Notes: generated from the sequence alone by a model not told the origin. A DNA stretch of 64,000 bases from an uncultured Lachnospiraceae bacterium (GCA_934438085.1 CAKSBC010000004.1:1-64000), one strand, 5' to 3'; positions 42,558-52,363 are shown, numbered from the stretch's first letter. A program made the numbers and translations.

Positions 42558-43505
42558 ATGATCAAATCAGCTGTGTGCGATCTTTTAGGCATTAAATATC
42601 CGCTGTTTCAGGGCGGTATGGCATGGATCGCTGACGGAAGACTGGCTGCTTCGGTTTCAGAAGCCGGGGGGCTTGGTATCATTGCTGCAGGAAATCAGAG
42701 GGCAGAGGATATCAGAAAGCAGATAACCATTGCAAGAGAGCTGACAGATAAGCCTTTCGGACTCAACATAATGCTTATGAGCCGCTATGCGGATGAGATA
42801 GCAGAGCTTGCTGTGGAAGAAAAGGCTGCTGCTGTTACTACAGGAGCCGGAAATCCTTCAAAATACATGGCAGCCTGGAAAGCGGCAGGTATAAAGGTGA
42901 TACCTGTAGTTGCATCTGTAGCGATGGCTAAGATGATGAAAAGACTCGGAGCCGATGCTCTTATAGCTGAAGGCGGAGAGAGCGGCGGACATGTCGGAGA
43001 GCTTACTACAATGGTGCTCGTTCCGCTCATATGTGATGCTGCCGGAGAACTTCCTGTTATTGCTGCCGGAGGCATTGCGGACGGCAGAGGAATGGCAGCA
43101 TCCTTTATGCTTGGAGCCTGCGGAGTACAGATGGGAACGAGGTTTTTAAGTGCCGAGGAATGCACGATACACCCGGTATACAGAGAAAGAGTTCTGAAAG
43201 CCAATGATCTATCAACAGCAGTTACCGGCAAAAGGATCAATCATGCCGCACGAAGCTTAAGAACAGCATTCGTAAGAGAATTTCAAAATGCAGAATACGG
43301 CGGCAGTACGGACGAAGAGCTGGCAGGTCTTTCAGCAGGCAGATTCCGTATGGCGGTTCAGGATGGAGATCTTGAAAAGGGCTGCTTCCTCTGCGGACAG
43401 GCTGCGGCAATGGTCAATAAAGTGCAGCCGGCAGCAGAGATCGTTAAGGAAGTCTGTGAGGGTGCAGAACAGATACTGTTAAAGGCACCGGGCTTTATTA
43501 ATTGA
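42558..43505 (+). CDS. fabK: Enoyl-ACP reductase II (FMN)
   Basis: Flavin-dependent reductase for the last step of each elongation cycle, used by streptococci and many clostridia instead of FabI and naturally insensitive to triclosan. 315 residues: PLFQGGMAWIADG near 16-28, GGLGIIAAGN (about 40-49), GAGNPSKY, GGESGGHVGE near 141-150 and AAGGIADGRG near 178-187 are the TIM-barrel flavin and phosphate loops. The ATG at 42558 is 4 nt after acpP; an upstream in-frame start would lie inside acpP. Confidence 0.95.
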   Translation: MIKSAVCDLLGIKYPLFQGGMAWIADGRLAASVSEAGGLGIIAAGNQRAEDIRKQITIARELTDKPFGLNIMLMSRYADEIAELAVEEKAAAVTTGAGNPSKYMAAWKAAGIKVIPVVASVAMAKMMKRLGADALIAEGGESGGHVGELTTMVLVPLICDAAGELPVIAAGGIADGRGMAASFMLGACGVQMGTRFLSAEECTIHPVYRERVLKANDLSTAVTGKRINHAARSLRTAFVREFQNAEYGGSTDEELAGLSAGRFRMAVQDGDLEKGCFLCGQAAAMVNKVQPAAEIVKEVCEGAEQILLKAPGFIN

Positions 43506-43556
43506 TATTTTTATAAAGCAGACGCTTATCAGTCTGAAAAAGAAAGGCGGATTCAT

Positions 43557-44576
43557 ATGGGAAAAACGGCGTTTGTGTTCCCGGGACAAGGAGCACAGGC
43601 AAGCGGCATGGGAGCCGAGCTATATAAAAGCCATGCAGCAGCTAAAGGAATATTCGGATGGGCTGAAGCACTCAGACCCGGTACAAAAGAGCAGTGCTTC
43701 AGTGCTGATATTAATGAACTCAGCATAACGGCAAATACGCAGCCTTGTCTGTTTGTGACAGAGCTCGCTATAGCAGAGGCATTATATGAAGAAGGCATAG
43801 AAGCTGATATGACGGCAGGTTTTTCCTTAGGAGAGCTTAGCGCACTCTGCTATGCCTATATGAGAGAATCTGATGAGTCAGCCTTTTCTTTAACCGGGAC
43901 AAAAGATAAAAATAAATCTGTTTTAAAAGAAAAAGATTACATATTCTCGGATATTTTAGAGCTAGTTATAAAAAGATCTGAATTAATGCAGGAGTCGGCA
44001 GAGAAAAATCCGGCATCCATGGCTGCTGTTCTTAAGCTTTCAAATGACAAGGTTGAAGAACTGTGCAGAAGGTTTGAAAAGGTATATCCGGTGAATTTCA
44101 ATTGTCCGGGACAAGTATCGGTTTCTGCCAAAGCTGAAATCATGCCTTTATTTGCTGAGGAAGTAAAAGCTGCAGGAGGAAGACTGGTACCGTTAAAGGT
44201 TAACGGTGGTTTTCATTCTCCTTTTATGACAAGTGCGGCTGAAGCATTTAAAAAGGAAGTTTCAGATAAAAATTTAACTGTGCCGAGCTTTAAAGTCTAC
44301 TCGGATCTTACGGCGAAGCCATATGGGATAGCTGAATCAGAGACTGAATGCAATTCAAAGAGAAATGAAATGGCAGATATGCTTTCAAAGCAGATAGTAT
44401 CACCGGTGCTCTGGGAACAGCTCATAAGAAATATGATTTCTGACGGAGCGGATACATTTATTGAGGTCGGACCGGGAGAGACCCTTTCGGGAATGATTAA
44501 AAGAATTGATAAAAACGTGCGTGTTTTCGCAGTCAGCGATACGGACGGGATCGAAAGGCTTAAGAAAGAACTATGA
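43557..44576 (+). CDS. fabD: Malonyl-CoA:ACP transacylase
   Basis: Loads malonate from CoA onto ACP. 339 residues, longer than the usual 305-315. FPGQGAQ (8-14) and the nucleophile Ser90 in GFSLGEL are in place, and the catalytic His is in NGGFHSPFM near 219. Two insertions stand out: about 28 charged residues right after the nucleophile helix (102-130, containing SLTGTKDKNK) and a shorter one near 270 (ESETECNSKRNE). The 3' end overlaps fabG by 4 nt. Confidence 0.93.
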   Translation: MGKTAFVFPGQGAQASGMGAELYKSHAAAKGIFGWAEALRPGTKEQCFSADINELSITANTQPCLFVTELAIAEALYEEGIEADMTAGFSLGELSALCYAYMRESDESAFSLTGTKDKNKSVLKEKDYIFSDILELVIKRSELMQESAEKNPASMAAVLKLSNDKVEELCRRFEKVYPVNFNCPGQVSVSAKAEIMPLFAEEVKAAGGRLVPLKVNGGFHSPFMTSAAEAFKKEVSDKNLTVPSFKVYSDLTAKPYGIAESETECNSKRNEMADMLSKQIVSPVLWEQLIRNMISDGADTFIEVGPGETLSGMIKRIDKNVRVFAVSDTDGIERLKKEL

Positions 44577-45307
44577 ATGAAAGAAAAACCGCGGTCATTA
44601 CCGGAGGATCAAGGGGCATAGGAGCGGCAACGGCTTCAAAGCTTGCGGCAATGGGAAATGACATTGCGATCATATATGCCGGAAACAGAGAAAAGGCAGA
44701 GGCACTCTGCTGCGAGCTTGAAGAAAAGTTTGCGATAAAGGCAAAAAGCTATTGCTGCGATGTTTCTGATTTTAAGAATTCCGGAGAAACTGTTGCGAAG
44801 ATAAAAGAGGAGTTTGGCGGCATTGACATTCTTATAAATAATGCCGGCATTACAAAGGACGGTCTTCTGCCGCTTATGAAGGAAGATGACTTTGACAGAG
44901 TTATAGAGGTCAATTTAAAGGGCTGCTTTAATATGATGCGCCACTGTACACCGGTCTTTTTAAGGAAAAGATACGGCAGAATAGTGAACATCTCTTCTGT
45001 CGTGGGCATTCACGGCAATGCCGGACAGTGTAATTACGCAGCTTCCAAGGCAGGGATCATCGGACTTACCAAATCTGCAGCAAAGGAGCTTGCGGCTAAA
45101 AATATTCTGTGTAATGCCATTGCTCCGGGCTTTATATCTACTGACATGACAAATGTCTTAAAGGACAGCGAAGAAAAGTGGATAAAAAACATTCCTGTCG
45201 GAAGAGCGGGAACAGCCGAGGAGGTTGCTGAGACTGTCATATTCTTAGTCTCTTCAAACTATATAACAGGACAGGTAATAGGTGTTGACGGCGGAATGGG
45301 GATGTGA
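44573..45307 (+). CDS. fabG: 3-oxoacyl-ACP reductase
   Basis: NADPH-dependent short-chain dehydrogenase. 244 residues. TGGSRGIGAAT (10-20) is the coenzyme loop, NNAG near 91-94, catalytic Ser/Tyr/Lys are in ISSVVG and YAASKAG (Tyr near 156, Lys near 160), and DGGMGM ends the protein. Overlaps fabD by 4 nt. A 118-nt gap follows before fabF, A+T-rich, without a clear promoter. Confidence 0.96.
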   Translation: MNERKTAVITGGSRGIGAATASKLAAMGNDIAIIYAGNREKAEALCCELEEKFAIKAKSYCCDVSDFKNSGETVAKIKEEFGGIDILINNAGITKDGLLPLMKEDDFDRVIEVNLKGCFNMMRHCTPVFLRKRYGRIVNISSVVGIHGNAGQCNYAASKAGIIGLTKSAAKELAAKNILCNAIAPGFISTDMTNVLKDSEEKWIKNIPVGRAGTAEEVAETVIFLVSSNYITGQVIGVDGGMGM

Positions 45308-45425
45308 TCAGCAATTAAGGGCGTTTAGTAAATTATAGAAAGCCTGATTTTGAAATGTCAGAAAGCATCTTTAGTTAAGCATTAACAGCAATATTTGAGA
45401 ATAGGATCGTTTACGGGAAATATAT

Positions 45426-46667
45426 ATGGAACAGGTAATGAGAAGAGTCGTGGTTACCGGACTCGGAGTCATTTCTCCGGTCGGAAACAATGTAGAAAGC
45501 TGTTGGAACAGCCTTACAGAAGGAAAAAACGGTATAGCACCTATAACATATTTTGATACGACGGAATATAAGGCCAAGCTTGCCGCTGAGATAAAGGATT
45601 TTGATGCAAAGGAATACATGGATAAAACCGAAATATTAAAGAGTGACCGCTTCACGCAGTATGCCATGGGAGCAGCATGCCAGGCGGTTGAGGACAGCAG
45701 CATTATCGGCACTGTAGAGCCTGAAAGGTTTGCTGTGTATTTCGGTTCCGGAATAGGAGGAATAGGAACATTTTCAAGAGAGCATGAAAAGCTTATGGAA
45801 AGAGGTCCGTCAAGAGTTTCTCCGTATTTTATACCGATGCTTATTGCCAATATGGCAGCAGGAGCAATTGCTATACGCTTTAACTGTCAGGGTGCAGCTA
45901 TCCCTGCAGTGACTGCATGCGCATCAGGCTCTAATGCGATAGGTGAGGCTGTAAGGGCGATACGTCACGGCTATGCAGATGCTGCAATAACAGGCGGCTC
46001 TGAGGCTCCTATAACTGACTGCGGAGTTGCAGGCTTTGTAAATATCAAGGCACTTTCTCTTTCAGAGGATCCTGACGCAGCATCACTTCCGTTTGATAAA
46101 AGAAGAGCGGGCTTTGTTATAGGAGAGGGTGCCGGCGCTCTGATACTTGAAGAGTATGAGCATGCAAAGGCAAGAGGTGCAAAAATTTATGCTGAGGTCA
46201 CCGGCTACGGTTCTACCTGTGATGCGTATCACATTACAGCCCCGAGACCGGATGCTTCCGGCGGAGCAAGAGCAATAAAGGAAGCACTTAAGGAATCAGC
46301 ATACACAGGAGATGAAAACATTTATATAAATGCACACGGAACCGGAACATTTTTAAATGACACCGGAGAAACCAAGGCAATTAAGTCAGCACTTGGCGAG
46401 GAAAAGGCAAGAGATATTCTCATCAGCTCAACAAAATCCATGACAGGTCATATGCTTGGAGCTGCCGGTGCGCTTGAGGCAATAGTCTGCGTAAAGGTGC
46501 TTGAGACCGGTATAGTTCCGCCAACGATCAATCTTAAAGAGCCGGATCCGGAGTGTGATCTTAATTATGTTCCGAATAAGGCGGTAAAGGCTGAAATAGA
46601 TATGTGTCTGTCGAATTCACTGGGCTTCGGAGGGCACAACGCCTGCCTTGCTTTCAAAAGAGTGTAA
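45426..46667 (+). CDS. fabF: Beta-ketoacyl-ACP synthase II
   Basis: Condensing enzyme for elongation. 413 residues (409 if the inner ATG at 45438, MRRVVVTG, is used). The Cys-His-His triad is visible: TACASGSNA near 165, NAHGTGTFLND near 305 and KSMTGHMLGAAGA near 338. No good Shine-Dalgarno site precedes 45426. No FabH (KAS III) gene is present in this operon, so initiation must be encoded elsewhere or done differently. Confidence 0.95.
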   Translation: MEQVMRRVVVTGLGVISPVGNNVESCWNSLTEGKNGIAPITYFDTTEYKAKLAAEIKDFDAKEYMDKTEILKSDRFTQYAMGAACQAVEDSSIIGTVEPERFAVYFGSGIGGIGTFSREHEKLMERGPSRVSPYFIPMLIANMAAGAIAIRFNCQGAAIPAVTACASGSNAIGEAVRAIRHGYADAAITGGSEAPITDCGVAGFVNIKALSLSEDPDAASLPFDKRRAGFVIGEGAGALILEEYEHAKARGAKIYAEVTGYGSTCDAYHITAPRPDASGGARAIKEALKESAYTGDENIYINAHGTGTFLNDTGETKAIKSALGEEKARDILISSTKSMTGHMLGAAGALEAIVCVKVLETGIVPPTINLKEPDPECDLNYVPNKAVKAEIDMCLSNSLGFGGHNACLAFKRV

Positions 46668-46751
46668 GGAAAAGGCATAGCTTATATGACTGCCGTAAAA
46701 GGCTTTTAGTAAAGCGGCAGAAGAATTTTTGGAAAGGCTGTCTGATCATAT

Positions 46752-47300
46752 ATGAAGGAAGCAGATATCAGGAGATATGCGGCTCTTATGAATGAGCTGG
46801 ATCTCACAGGTATGGAAATAAATGAAAATGAAGGCACCGTAAGGCTTGAAAGAGCTGCCGGTCACAATGATAGAAATTCTGCGGCAGGATCGAAGCTGAG
46901 AATGGAAACGGCGCAGGAGGAAAATTTTAGATCTGAGGCGATGTTAAAGCCGGAAGCGGATAATGATTATGAATCCGAAACTTCTGAATTAAGCGCTGCA
47001 GAAAATGCTTCGGTTACTGAAGCAAATGACTTTAAGACTCAGCTTGATGCCAATGAGTATCACAGTGTGGTCTCACCTACGGTAGGTATATTTTATGCGG
47101 CTCCGGCCGAGAATGCCGAGGCCTTTGTAAAGGTCGGGGACAGGGTCAAAAAGGGAACCGTGTTATGCATTATAGAAGCTATGAAGCTTATGAATGAGGT
47201 CACCGCAGAGGATGACGGAATCATTGAAGCTGTCTTGGCAAAAAACGGACAGGTAGTAGAATACGGCACAGAGCTTTTCAGCATAGGAAAAGGTGTGTAA
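46752..47300 (+). CDS. accB: Biotin carboxyl carrier protein of acetyl-CoA carboxylase
   Basis: 182 residues. The biotinylated Lys145 is in EAMKLMNE; the surrounding 75-residue lipoyl/biotinyl domain is standard. Residues about 35-100 form an unusually long, acidic, Ala/Glu/Ser-rich linker. The stop codon shares its last base with the fabZ start (TAATG). GGAAAGG lies 15 nt before the ATG, a poor spacing. Confidence 0.95.
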   Translation: MKEADIRRYAALMNELDLTGMEINENEGTVRLERAAGHNDRNSAAGSKLRMETAQEENFRSEAMLKPEADNDYESETSELSAAENASVTEANDFKTQLDANEYHSVVSPTVGIFYAAPAENAEAFVKVGDRVKKGTVLCIIEAMKLMNEVTAEDDGIIEAVLAKNGQVVEYGTELFSIGKGV

Positions 47301-47725
47301 TGAACAGAGAGGAATTAAAAAAAATACTTCCGCACAGAGACAATATGCTCCTTTTAGACAGTGCGGAAAGATCGGACGATGAAGCAATAGGTTCACTTTA
47401 TATAAGAGGCGATGAGTGGTTTCTTAAGGGACATTTTCCTGATGCGCCGGTCGTACCTGGAGTTATACTCTGCGAAATTATGGCTCAGTCTGCCTGTGTA
47501 CTGCTTGAGGACAGCATAGGAGAGGACAAGCTTCCGTTTTATACAGGCATGAATAATATAAAATTCAAGTCGCCTGTGCATCCGGGTGATACCTTTGAGA
47601 CACACTGCAGGATAGTAAGATCCAAGGAACCGTTTTATTTTGCAGAAGGAAGCGGCTGCGTCGGAGACAGACTTTGCGTGAAGGGCGAATTCTCCTTCGC
47701 AATAGTTGATAAAAAGGATAAATAA
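47300..47725 (+). CDS. fabZ: 3-hydroxyacyl-ACP dehydratase
   Basis: Hot-dog fold dehydratase. 141 residues; LPHRDNMLLLD near the start, catalytic His45 in GHFPDAPVVPG and Glu59 in GVILCEIMAQ. It overlaps accB by one base and is followed by accC after 2 nt. No FabM or FabA isomerase gene is seen, so the route to unsaturated fatty acids is not evident from this operon. Confidence 0.95.
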   Translation: MNREELKKILPHRDNMLLLDSAERSDDEAIGSLYIRGDEWFLKGHFPDAPVVPGVILCEIMAQSACVLLEDSIGEDKLPFYTGMNNIKFKSPVHPGDTFETHCRIVRSKEPFYFAEGSGCVGDRLCVKGEFSFAIVDKKDK

Positions 47726-47727
47726 CG

Positions 47728-49035
47728 ATGTTTGACAAGATACTGATAGCTAACCGCGGAGAGATAGCAGTTCGTATAATCAGAGCCTGCAAGGAAATGG
47801 GCGTAAAAAGCACAGCCGTATATTCTGAGGCTGACAAGGATTCACTTCATACGCTGTTAGCTGATGAGAGCATCTGCATAGGTCCGGCAATAGCAAAGGA
47901 GAGCTACCTTGATCCTGAAAAAATAATAAGCGCCGCACTTGTTACCAAAGCGGCAGCGATTCATCCCGGCTACGGATTTTTGTCGGAAAATGCTGAGTTT
48001 GCTTCACTTTGTGAGAAAAACGGAATAGCCTTCATCGGACCGCCGGCAGAGCTCATGCGAACAATGAGCGATAAGGCTGAAAACAAGAAAAGGATGGCGG
48101 CTGCCGGACTTCCGGTAATACCGGGAACAGAGACATTAAAGGATGTTGAAGAGGCGCTTGAAAGTGCGGACAGATTCGGATACCCGGTCATGCTCAAAGC
48201 CTCTGCCGGAGGCGGAGGACGAGGCATAAGAGTCATTAACAGCGTTGAAGAGCTTAAGAAAGCCTTTCCGTTAGCGGAGGCGGAAGCAAAGTCTGCTTTT
48301 GGAGACGGAGCCTTATACATTGAAAAATACGTGTATCCCGCAAGACATATTGAAGTGCAGATACTTGCCGATGAGTCGGGAAATGTCAGCTTTTTGGGAG
48401 AAAGAGACTGCTCGGTTCAGCGCAGGCATCAAAAGCTTATAGAAGAGTCTCCGTCACCGGGAGTGAACGAAGCACAGAGAAAAATCATTTCAAAGCTTTG
48501 TAAGGGTGCGGTAAAAAGCATAGGCTACACCGGAGTCGGCACAATGGAATTCCTGCTGGATAAGGAAGGCAAATTCTGGTTCATGGAAATGAATATGCGC
48601 CTTCAGGTCGAGCACGGTGTCACTGAAATGCTAACAAGCACAGATCTTGTTAAATGGCAGATAAGGACAGCGGCAGGAATTGATATAAGCAGACTTAAAA
48701 GAAAAGAAGAATTCCTTGGTTCATGCATCGAATGCAGAATAAATGCATTATCTCCGGGAAAGGTGTCGGTACTTCATGTTCCGGGAGGACCTTTTGTACG
48801 CTTTGATACATGGCTGCTGCAGGATTCTGTTGTCACGCCGTATTACGATTCACTTATAGGAAAGCTTATCGTCTATGCCGGAACAAGAGAAGAAGCGGTG
48901 AGAAAGCTGAAGGCAGCCCTTTGCGAAACAGTAATAGAGGGTGTGGAGACTAATATTGAAGAACAGCTTTCGCTTATAAGTGAAGATGATTTTGAAAGCG
49001 GAAACTATGATTTGACATTTATGGAGGGCAGATAA
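47728..49035 (+). CDS. accC: Biotin carboxylase subunit of acetyl-CoA carboxylase
   Basis: ATP-grasp enzyme that carboxylates the biotin of AccB. 435 residues. ANRGEIAVRIIRA (7-19), GYGFLSENAEFA (about 80-91), the Gly-rich ATP loop AGGGGRGIR (about 161-169), ERDCSVQRRHQK and the EMNMRLQVEH segment with catalytic Glu and Arg are intact. Tightly packed: 2 nt after fabZ, 1 nt before accD. Confidence 0.96.
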   Translation: MFDKILIANRGEIAVRIIRACKEMGVKSTAVYSEADKDSLHTLLADESICIGPAIAKESYLDPEKIISAALVTKAAAIHPGYGFLSENAEFASLCEKNGIAFIGPPAELMRTMSDKAENKKRMAAAGLPVIPGTETLKDVEEALESADRFGYPVMLKASAGGGGRGIRVINSVEELKKAFPLAEAEAKSAFGDGALYIEKYVYPARHIEVQILADESGNVSFLGERDCSVQRRHQKLIEESPSPGVNEAQRKIISKLCKGAVKSIGYTGVGTMEFLLDKEGKFWFMEMNMRLQVEHGVTEMLTSTDLVKWQIRTAAGIDISRLKRKEEFLGSCIECRINALSPGKVSVLHVPGGPFVRFDTWLLQDSVVTPYYDSLIGKLIVYAGTREEAVRKLKAALCETVIEGVETNIEEQLSLISEDDFESGNYDLTFMEGR

Positions 49036-49036
49036 G

Positions 49037-49906
49037 ATGCCTCTTTTAAAAATAATGAGACGTCCTGCCAACAAGCTGGAAAGCGGCGGACGCTCACATA
49101 TTACTATAGATCAGACAGATCCGGAGATAAGCTGTCCTAATTGCAGAAAAACGGCGCTTACAAGTACTGTCTGGCAGGGACTTAATACCTGTCCGTACTG
49201 CGGATATCATTACAGAACAGGTGCAAGACAGCGTATAAAGCTTATTGCGGATAAGGGCAGCTTTACAGAGCTTTTTAAAGGCATAATGCCTCATGATCCG
49301 CTAAAGTTTCAGGGCTACAGATCAAAGCTTAAGGCAGTCGGCGCGGCAAGCGGCGAGGAAGAAGCGGTAATTTGCGGTACAGCCTGTATAGGCGGCACAA
49401 AAACGGCAATATTTGCAATGGATCCTAATTTTATGATGGGTTCTATGGGAACAGCTGTCGGAGAAAAGATAGTAGATATATTTGAGTATGCGGTTGAAAA
49501 CAAGCTTCCGGTAATCGGCTTCACGGTCTCTGGAGGAGCAAGAATGCAGGAAGGACTTTTTTCTCTTATGCAGATGGCAAAAACGAGCGGAGCAGTGATG
49601 AGACATTCAGATGCCGGACTTTTTTACATGCCTGTGCTTACAAGCCCGACTACAGGAGGCGTTACAGCCAGCTTTGCCATGGAAGGAGACATTATCATGG
49701 CGGAGCCTGGAGCAACTATAGGCTTTGCCGGAGCAAGAGTTGTGGAACAGACTACAAGAAAAGCGCTGCCAAAGGGCTTCCAGACGGCAGAATCAATGCT
49801 TGAACACGGATTTATTGACATGATAGTTCCGCGCGGAAGGCAGAAAAAGATAATTGCTGAGCTTTTAAGGATGCATACACAAAAACACGGGGTTGAAAAT
49901 GAATAA
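49037..49906 (+). CDS. accD: Acetyl-CoA carboxylase carboxyltransferase, beta subunit
   Basis: 289 residues. An N-terminal zinc ribbon (CPNC near 33-36 and CPYC near 53-56) precedes the crotonase-type transferase fold, with GGARMQEG near 165 and GRVVEQT-like GARVVEQT near 231. Forms the transferase with AccA. The end overlaps the accA start by 8 nt. Confidence 0.96.
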   Translation: MPLLKIMRRPANKLESGGRSHITIDQTDPEISCPNCRKTALTSTVWQGLNTCPYCGYHYRTGARQRIKLIADKGSFTELFKGIMPHDPLKFQGYRSKLKAVGAASGEEEAVICGTACIGGTKTAIFAMDPNFMMGSMGTAVGEKIVDIFEYAVENKLPVIGFTVSGGARMQEGLFSLMQMAKTSGAVMRHSDAGLFYMPVLTSPTTGGVTASFAMEGDIIMAEPGATIGFAGARVVEQTTRKALPKGFQTAESMLEHGFIDMIVPRGRQKKIIAELLRMHTQKHGVENE

Positions 49907-50690
49907 TACCGTAAACCAGGCGTATGAGAAGGTTAAGATAGTAAGAAGCAATGACCGTCCTACGGCGCTGGACTATATCAATAATATATTCACGGATTTT
50001 ATAGAGCTTCACGGAGACAGACGCTTTTCTGATGATGCGGCGGTTGTCGGAGGAATAGGAAGGCTGTGCGGTGTGCCGGTCACTGTTGCTGCCATAGAAA
50101 AAGGACATACCGTAAAGGAAAGGGCTTTAAGACGCTTCGGATCTCCGGTTCCAGAGGGCTACAGAAAGGCTTTGAGACTTTTTAAACAGGCAGAAAAATT
50201 TGACCGCCCGGTAATATGTCTTGTAGATACTTCGGGAGCTTACTGCGGTATAGATGCCGAGGAAAGAGGACAGGGGCAGGCAGTTGCCGAAAACCTTGTA
50301 ACGCTTATGGGACTGAAAGTGCCGGTAATATCAGTAATTATAGGAGAAGGCGGAAGCGGCGGAGCATTGGCGCTTGCTGTTGCAGACAGAGTCTGGATGC
50401 TTGAAAATGCCGTATATTCGGTTATTTCACCGGAGGGCTGTGCCGCGATACTTTATAAGGATGCCAAAAGGGCTGCGGATGCTGCTGAGGCTTTAAAAAT
50501 CACTGCAGAGGATTCTCTCAAAAACGGAATTATCGAAGAGATCATTTCAGAAAAAAATATCGGAGAGCCGGATTTTTATAATGCGCTGAAAAGTAAGCTT
50601 GCAAATGAAATAAAGGACCTCTCAGCATTGTCCAAAGAAGAGCTTACAAATAAGCGTTATGAGAGATTCAGGGCTATCGGACGTTTTTAA
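49899..50690 (+). CDS. accA: Acetyl-CoA carboxylase carboxyltransferase, alpha subunit
   Basis: 263 residues. Start placed at the ATG 49899 (GGGG 6 nt upstream); a TTG at 49893 is also in frame. RPTALDYI (about 20-27), FIELHGDR (about 34-41), GGIGRL, GSPVPEGYRKALRL, DTSGAYCGIDAEERGQ and GEGGSGGALAL mark the family; the protein lacks the longer N-terminal helix of the 315-residue E. coli form. Confidence 0.95.
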   Translation: MNNTVNQAYEKVKIVRSNDRPTALDYINNIFTDFIELHGDRRFSDDAAVVGGIGRLCGVPVTVAAIEKGHTVKERALRRFGSPVPEGYRKALRLFKQAEKFDRPVICLVDTSGAYCGIDAEERGQGQAVAENLVTLMGLKVPVISVIIGEGGSGGALALAVADRVWMLENAVYSVISPEGCAAILYKDAKRAADAAEALKITAEDSLKNGIIEEIISEKNIGEPDFYNALKSKLANEIKDLSALSKEELTNKRYERFRAIGRF

Positions 50691-50710
50691 GTTATAAGGA
50701 GTAATATTTA

Positions 50711-52363
50711 ATGGCGGTATATCGCAGATTTTTTGAGGAAATTACCGACGAAAACGGGATGCTTAGGGACATAAAGGTAAGCTGGCCGGAGGATTTTAAT
50801 TTCAGCTATGATGTAGTAGATGTCATTGCAGATGAACAGCCGGATAAAAGAGCACTTGTCTGGTGCAATACCGAAAAAGAAGAGCATATATTTACATTTG
50901 CCGATATTAAAAGAGAAAGCATCAAGGCGGCAAATGTGCTCATTAGTCATGGCATAAAGCGAGGCGACAGAGTGATGCTGGCACTTAAGCGCCATTATGA
51001 ATACTGGTTCCTTGCAGTTGCGCTGCACAGGATAGGCGCTGTTATGATACCGGTGACGCATATGCTTACCGAAGATGATCTTATATACAGGCTTAAAGCG
51101 GCAGACGTTAAGGCCGTGGTGTGTACAGGACAAAACGGCGTACCGGAGAGAGTATTAAAGGCTAAGGAAAGTCTTAAAGCTACCGGCTGTAAGCTTTTTA
51201 TAGTTAAGGATAAAAAAGAAGGCTTTATCGATTTTACCGGGGAATGTGAAGGTGCTTCGGATCAAATGGAAAGACGAAAAACGCTTGCCGCAGATCCTAT
51301 GGTGCTTTACTTTACATCGGGAACCTCCGGTGCTCCGAAAGGGGTTATACATGATTTCACCTATCCACTGGCACATTATGTAACTGCAAGATACTGGCAG
51401 CAAAATGAAGAGGACGGGCTGCATTTTACTATATCGGAGACAGGCTGGGCAAAGGCTTCATGGGGAAAGCTTTACGGACAATGGCTGATGGGCTGTGCAG
51501 TGCTGGTATATGATTTTGATAATTTTGAGCCTAAGCAGATCGCAGGCGTTATCAATAAATATAAGGTAAGTTCATTTTGCGCTCCGCCTACTGTTTACAG
51601 ATATCTGACAAGAAAAGATGCCGGTGAAATGCCAAGCCTTAAAAGTGCAGGAACAGCCGGAGAATACTTAAGCCCTGAGGTATTTGAAAAATTCAGAGAA
51701 AAGACAGGACTTGATATTCATGAGGGCTACGGACAGACGGAAACTACTCTGCTTATGGCTAATTTTGCAGGCATGGAGTCAAAGGACGGCTCACTCGGCA
51801 GACCTTCGCCATTGTATGATATAGTGCTTTTAAAAAGAGACGGCAAGCCGGCAGAGGACAATGAAATAGGAGAGATATGCATAAGATCCGATAACGGGAA
51901 AAAGCCGCTTGGTGTATTTTACGGATATCTTGATAATGAGGAAAAATATCGTGAATGCTGGCGCGGCGGAGTATATCATACCGGTGATGCGGCATGGCGT
52001 GACAGTGACGGATATTTTTGGTTTCACGGCCGCTTTGATGACATTATAAAGAGCGGAGGCTACCGCATAGGACCTTATGAGGTGGAAAAGGTCATCATAA
52101 AACATCCTGCTGTTGCTGAGTGCAGTGTTATAGGCATACCGGATAAGCTCAGAGGTCAGGCTGTTAAGGCCGTAATAGTTCCTGCAGAGGGCTATGAGCC
52201 TGAAACGGAGCTTAAAAAGGACATTATTGAATCCTGTAATCTTGAGCTTGCAGAATATAAATGGATCAGATATCTTGAATTTGTAAAAGAGATGCCGAAA
52301 ACCATCAGCGGCAAAATTAAGAAATCCGTGCTCATAGCCGACAGCATAAAAAAACAAAATTAA
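50711..52363 (+). CDS. AMP-forming acyl-CoA synthetase (medium-chain/ACSM-like)
   Basis: 550 residues of the adenylate-forming family: P-loop LYFTSGTSGAPKG (199-211), GYGQTETT near 340, the TGDAAW segment with the ribose-binding Asp, hinge and core SGGYRIGPYEVE near 445, and the catalytic Lys in ISGKIKK near 535. The overall form resembles acetyl/medium-chain acyl-CoA synthetases. It starts 20 nt after accA, with a weak AAGGAG, and precedes the MarR gene, so it is cotranscribed with fatty acid synthesis. It may activate exogenous or recycled fatty acids; substrate length is unknown. Confidence 0.88.
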   Translation: MAVYRRFFEEITDENGMLRDIKVSWPEDFNFSYDVVDVIADEQPDKRALVWCNTEKEEHIFTFADIKRESIKAANVLISHGIKRGDRVMLALKRHYEYWFLAVALHRIGAVMIPVTHMLTEDDLIYRLKAADVKAVVCTGQNGVPERVLKAKESLKATGCKLFIVKDKKEGFIDFTGECEGASDQMERRKTLAADPMVLYFTSGTSGAPKGVIHDFTYPLAHYVTARYWQQNEEDGLHFTISETGWAKASWGKLYGQWLMGCAVLVYDFDNFEPKQIAGVINKYKVSSFCAPPTVYRYLTRKDAGEMPSLKSAGTAGEYLSPEVFEKFREKTGLDIHEGYGQTETTLLMANFAGMESKDGSLGRPSPLYDIVLLKRDGKPAEDNEIGEICIRSDNGKKPLGVFYGYLDNEEKYRECWRGGVYHTGDAAWRDSDGYFWFHGRFDDIIKSGGYRIGPYEVEKVIIKHPAVAECSVIGIPDKLRGQAVKAVIVPAEGYEPETELKKDIIESCNLELAEYKWIRYLEFVKEMPKTISGKIKKSVLIADSIKKQN

